From assembly GCA_964488555.1 (NCBI GenBank), contig CAZAUF010000002.1, positions 123,152-187,151 of the forward strand: a stretch of DNA of 64,000 bases. Reading direction: 5' to 3'. The position numbers and the translations under genes are program-made. The notes below the pieces were generated by a model. It saw only the letters and a program-made list of their open reading frames with translations, ran no database searches and was not told the DNA's origin. Source of the stretch: UBA2112 sp964488555 (GTDB taxonomy: Bacteria > Patescibacteriota > Saccharimonadia > Saccharimonadales > Saccharimonadaceae). Below, one piece after another: positions 61,984 to 64,000 of the stretch (positions within the stretch are counted from its first letter, which is position 1; every line of letters starts with the position of its first letter).

Positions 61984-63924
61984 ATGGGTATTCTAGGTAA
62001 GAAGAAAGCACACAAGCCACTAGTAATCACGATTGTTATTTTTACGATAGTAACGACTGCAACTCTAGTATATATAAATAGAAGTTTGCTTTTAGATGCT
62101 CTCAACATGAGAAGTCGAGATAAGAGTGTTACGTACGACATGTCTGACGTGCGAAACATTCCTATGAAACAAATCAAGAGCGCAATGAAACAAAAAGAGG
62201 GTTATCCATACGAAAAAATTTATGGCGGTTCACGACTTGATGTTGATACAGAAAGGCCGATTGACTGGAGTTGGCATTACAAGGAGAAGCGATCAGATAA
62301 CTTTCACCTTCATTCTTTTGATATGTTAAACAGTCATTTAAGCGAATATGATTCTAGCAAGAACAACTCTCTTTTAAGGCAGATGATTAATATTTCAGTG
62401 GATTGGGTCCGTCATAATCCGTTTGAAAAACATAACAATCAAGAGGGTAACTTTGCTTGGTATGATATGGCGGTCGGTGTTCGACTTTATCGCCTTGCTT
62501 ACATATTTGATCAAGCTCTACGAGTTAAAACGGTAGACGAAGACACCTTGCGGGTTTTATATAACTCTATTATTGACCATTTCGTATATCTTCAAGATGA
62601 TAACAATGTTATTTTTCACAACAATCATGGTATTTACCAAGCGGCTGGACAGAGTGCAGCCGCAAGACGCTTAAGTATTGTTAGTCCGGTTTTTACAGAA
62701 GTGAGGAAACAGGCTGAGAGGCGAATAAACCACATGCTAGAGCGACAGTTTACTGGAGAGGGAATTCACAAAGAACACTCACCAGACTATCACCGTATGG
62801 TATATGATACATTTTTGGGTCTCGCAAAAGATGGGTTAATGGGACATGGTGACAGTGACAAGTTACTCGCTAAAGCAGGAGATGGCTTATATTGGATGAT
62901 AAAACCAAATGGTTATATTTTAGGGTTTGGAGATACGGATGTGCGTAAAGTGACCTTCGATAAAGACATCTACAGTAAAATATCTTCTCAAAGGCTAAAG
63001 CATTTTATATTTAATAGTACGACAGGTGACTATCCGGGTAAGAAGTATGTGTTGTACAAAGACTCGGGATTCTTTGCTGTTAAAGATAGAGGCAGTTACC
63101 TGGCTCAGCAGGCGGCTTTCTTTTCGCGAACTCATAAGCATGCCGACAACCTATCCATATCCTGGTATGATAACGGTCAAGATATATTGATTGACGCAGG
63201 AAGATATGGGTACCAAGGACTTGTGGCAAAAGATTCAGAAGCGGCTATGCAGGGTTTTTGGTACTCTGATCCCAAACGCCAATATGTTGAAAAAACGCGC
63301 GCTCACAATACTGTGGAGATAGATGGAAAAGATTTTCTACGTCGAGGAGCGGAGCCTTTCGGATCGGCAATTGTTGACGGTGGTGAAGAGCAGGGTGTCT
63401 ACTATATACTGACGCGCACAAACGAATTTAGTACTATATCGTTTCAAAGACTAGTGCTCTTTAAGCCGGGCAAATGGTTGGTGGTAATTGATAATTTGCA
63501 CGATAAAAACAATCTTAAGCATGAATATAAACAATGGTTTCACCTTGATCCGTCTATACGCCTATCACAAGCTGATACTGGTTTTTCCGGGGAGGTGAAT
63601 GGGAAGCTTTTGACAATAGCGTCATTAAAAGGCGGTTCTGTTAGGGGACCAATACGCGGTCAGACTAAACCATATCTTCAGGGGTGGTATTCTCCGGGCG
63701 CATATAAATTAGAGCAAAACGATGCCATTTCCTTTAATGAAAACGGCAACAGTGCTGAGATTGTAACACTTTTTACCTTCGACAAAGCTAATGAAAAAAC
63801 CAAGTATAGCGGATCTATTGCTGGACCTGGAAATAATGCAGAGCTTGCTATTCAAGAAAATGGTGTACTGAAAAAAATACGGATAAATTTAGAGAAAGAT
63901 GATAAGGTTACAATAAATTTATGA
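61984..63924 (+). CDS. Membrane-anchored heparinase II/III-like protein (polysaccharide lyase type)
   Basis: A 646-aa protein with an N-terminal anchor (about 13-33). An alpha-toroid (about 100-345) carries FHNNHGIYQAAGQSAA and HSPDYHRMVYDTF; a beta-sandwich part (about 355-640) carries FFSRTHKHADNLSISWYD. Asn, His, Tyr and His in these segments match the catalytic set of heparinase/alginate-lyase-like enzymes, which break uronic-acid glycans by elimination. It is outside the membrane. It may trim the cell's own polymer, or degrade host or matrix glycans. Confidence 0.87.
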   Translation: MGILGKKKAHKPLVITIVIFTIVTTATLVYINRSLLLDALNMRSRDKSVTYDMSDVRNIPMKQIKSAMKQKEGYPYEKIYGGSRLDVDTERPIDWSWHYKEKRSDNFHLHSFDMLNSHLSEYDSSKNNSLLRQMINISVDWVRHNPFEKHNNQEGNFAWYDMAVGVRLYRLAYIFDQALRVKTVDEDTLRVLYNSIIDHFVYLQDDNNVIFHNNHGIYQAAGQSAAARRLSIVSPVFTEVRKQAERRINHMLERQFTGEGIHKEHSPDYHRMVYDTFLGLAKDGLMGHGDSDKLLAKAGDGLYWMIKPNGYILGFGDTDVRKVTFDKDIYSKISSQRLKHFIFNSTTGDYPGKKYVLYKDSGFFAVKDRGSYLAQQAAFFSRTHKHADNLSISWYDNGQDILIDAGRYGYQGLVAKDSEAAMQGFWYSDPKRQYVEKTRAHNTVEIDGKDFLRRGAEPFGSAIVDGGEEQGVYYILTRTNEFSTISFQRLVLFKPGKWLVVIDNLHDKNNLKHEYKQWFHLDPSIRLSQADTGFSGEVNGKLLTIASLKGGSVRGPIRGQTKPYLQGWYSPGAYKLEQNDAISFNENGNSAEIVTLFTFDKANEKTKYSGSIAGPGNNAELAIQENGVLKKIRINLEKDDKVTINL

Positions 63925-64000
63925 GTATAAGTCTAGCAACTTTTGGATAATACGAGTTGAAGTGTCACCATCCCACATTGGGGGATCTGAAGCGTGTTTC
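63919..64000 (-). CDS. C-terminal end of a probable UDP-N-acetylglucosamine 2-epimerase (cut by the window edge)
   Basis: Only 26 codons are visible before TAA at 63921-63919, which overlaps the end of the heparinase-like gene. The residues read KHASDPPMWDGDTSTRIIQ and then KLLDLYS. The WDGxxSxRI pattern near the end is typical of the non-hydrolysing UDP-GlcNAc 2-epimerase (WecB/MnaA) tail, which makes UDP-ManNAc, a teichoic-acid linkage sugar. The match is short, so the assignment is tentative. Confidence 0.45.
   Translation of the reverse strand, partial: KHASDPPMWDGDTSTRIIQKLLDLYS

Overview
The window most likely comes from a member of Candidatus Saccharibacteria (TM7) or a close Patescibacteria/CPR relative. 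The grounds are gene content and layout: arrays of two-helix secretion pilins, a PrgI/VirB4/VirB6-type system without conjugation genes, secreted phage-tail-type lysozymes, several Pro/Gln-rich single-span surface proteins, and an rpmH-rnpA-yidC-jag cluster divergent from dnaA-dnaN-recF. UGA is used as a stop (dnaN, sucC, yidC), which argues against the recoded CPR lineages. The taxon is an inference, not a phylogeny.

Layout. 1-4.8 kb: small genes, three tRNA genes on the minus strand (Arg-GCG, Ser-GCT, Ser-TGA) with partial tRNA copies beside the two Ser genes, a lone pilin gene, a ComF-like gene and an Hsp20 gene. 5.0-9.9 kb: a minus-strand run of seven pilin-like genes, the last with a long Cys-rich secreted part, plus a membrane-anchored protein. 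9.9-14.7 kb: a VirB6-like polytopic protein and a 931-aa membrane protein. 14.7-19.9 kb: surface proteins, including a secreted alpha/beta-hydrolase whose Cys-repeat tail is out of frame. 20.0-34.4 kb: a second VirB6-like protein, PrgI, a split TraC/VirB4 ATPase, a giant protein ending in an NlpC/P60 domain, a lysozyme and a propeller-like surface protein. 34.4-35.6 kb: two membrane proteins on the opposite strand. 35.7-41.1 kb: a third giant protein ending in a degenerate M23 domain, a lysozyme-plus-NlpC/P60 protein and two anchored proteins. 41.1-47.3 kb: recF, dnaN, dnaA, a DnaA-box-rich origin region, rpmH, rnpA, yidC, jag. 47.3-51.3 kb: two glycosyltransferases and sucCD on the minus strand. 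51.3-64 kb: a visibly AT-richer surface-polymer locus (ABC exporter, GT2-TagF fusion, GT2, TagF-like enzyme, a three-part glycosyltransferase, a heparinase-like protein, and the end of a probable UDP-GlcNAc 2-epimerase).

How the parts fit. About 38 kb beside the replication origin builds one envelope-spanning machine: pilins, VirB6 channels, VirB4 motor, three paralogous giant membrane proteins, and secreted wall-cutting enzymes. No coupling protein, relaxase or VirB11 is visible, so secretion, attachment or DNA uptake is likelier than conjugation. In an epibiont this would suit penetration of a partner cell wall; that is my inference. Two features set this locus apart: a short NDIL-type motif closes the first giant protein and opens both lysozymes, and the three giant proteins share a scaffold with different C-terminal modules.

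Regulation. Many first-in-operon genes have a clear -10 hexamer only 6-10 nt before the start codon and no Shine-Dalgarno, which predicts leaderless mRNAs; downstream genes in the same operons have purine-rich Shine-Dalgarno sites and 1-17 nt overlaps or gaps.
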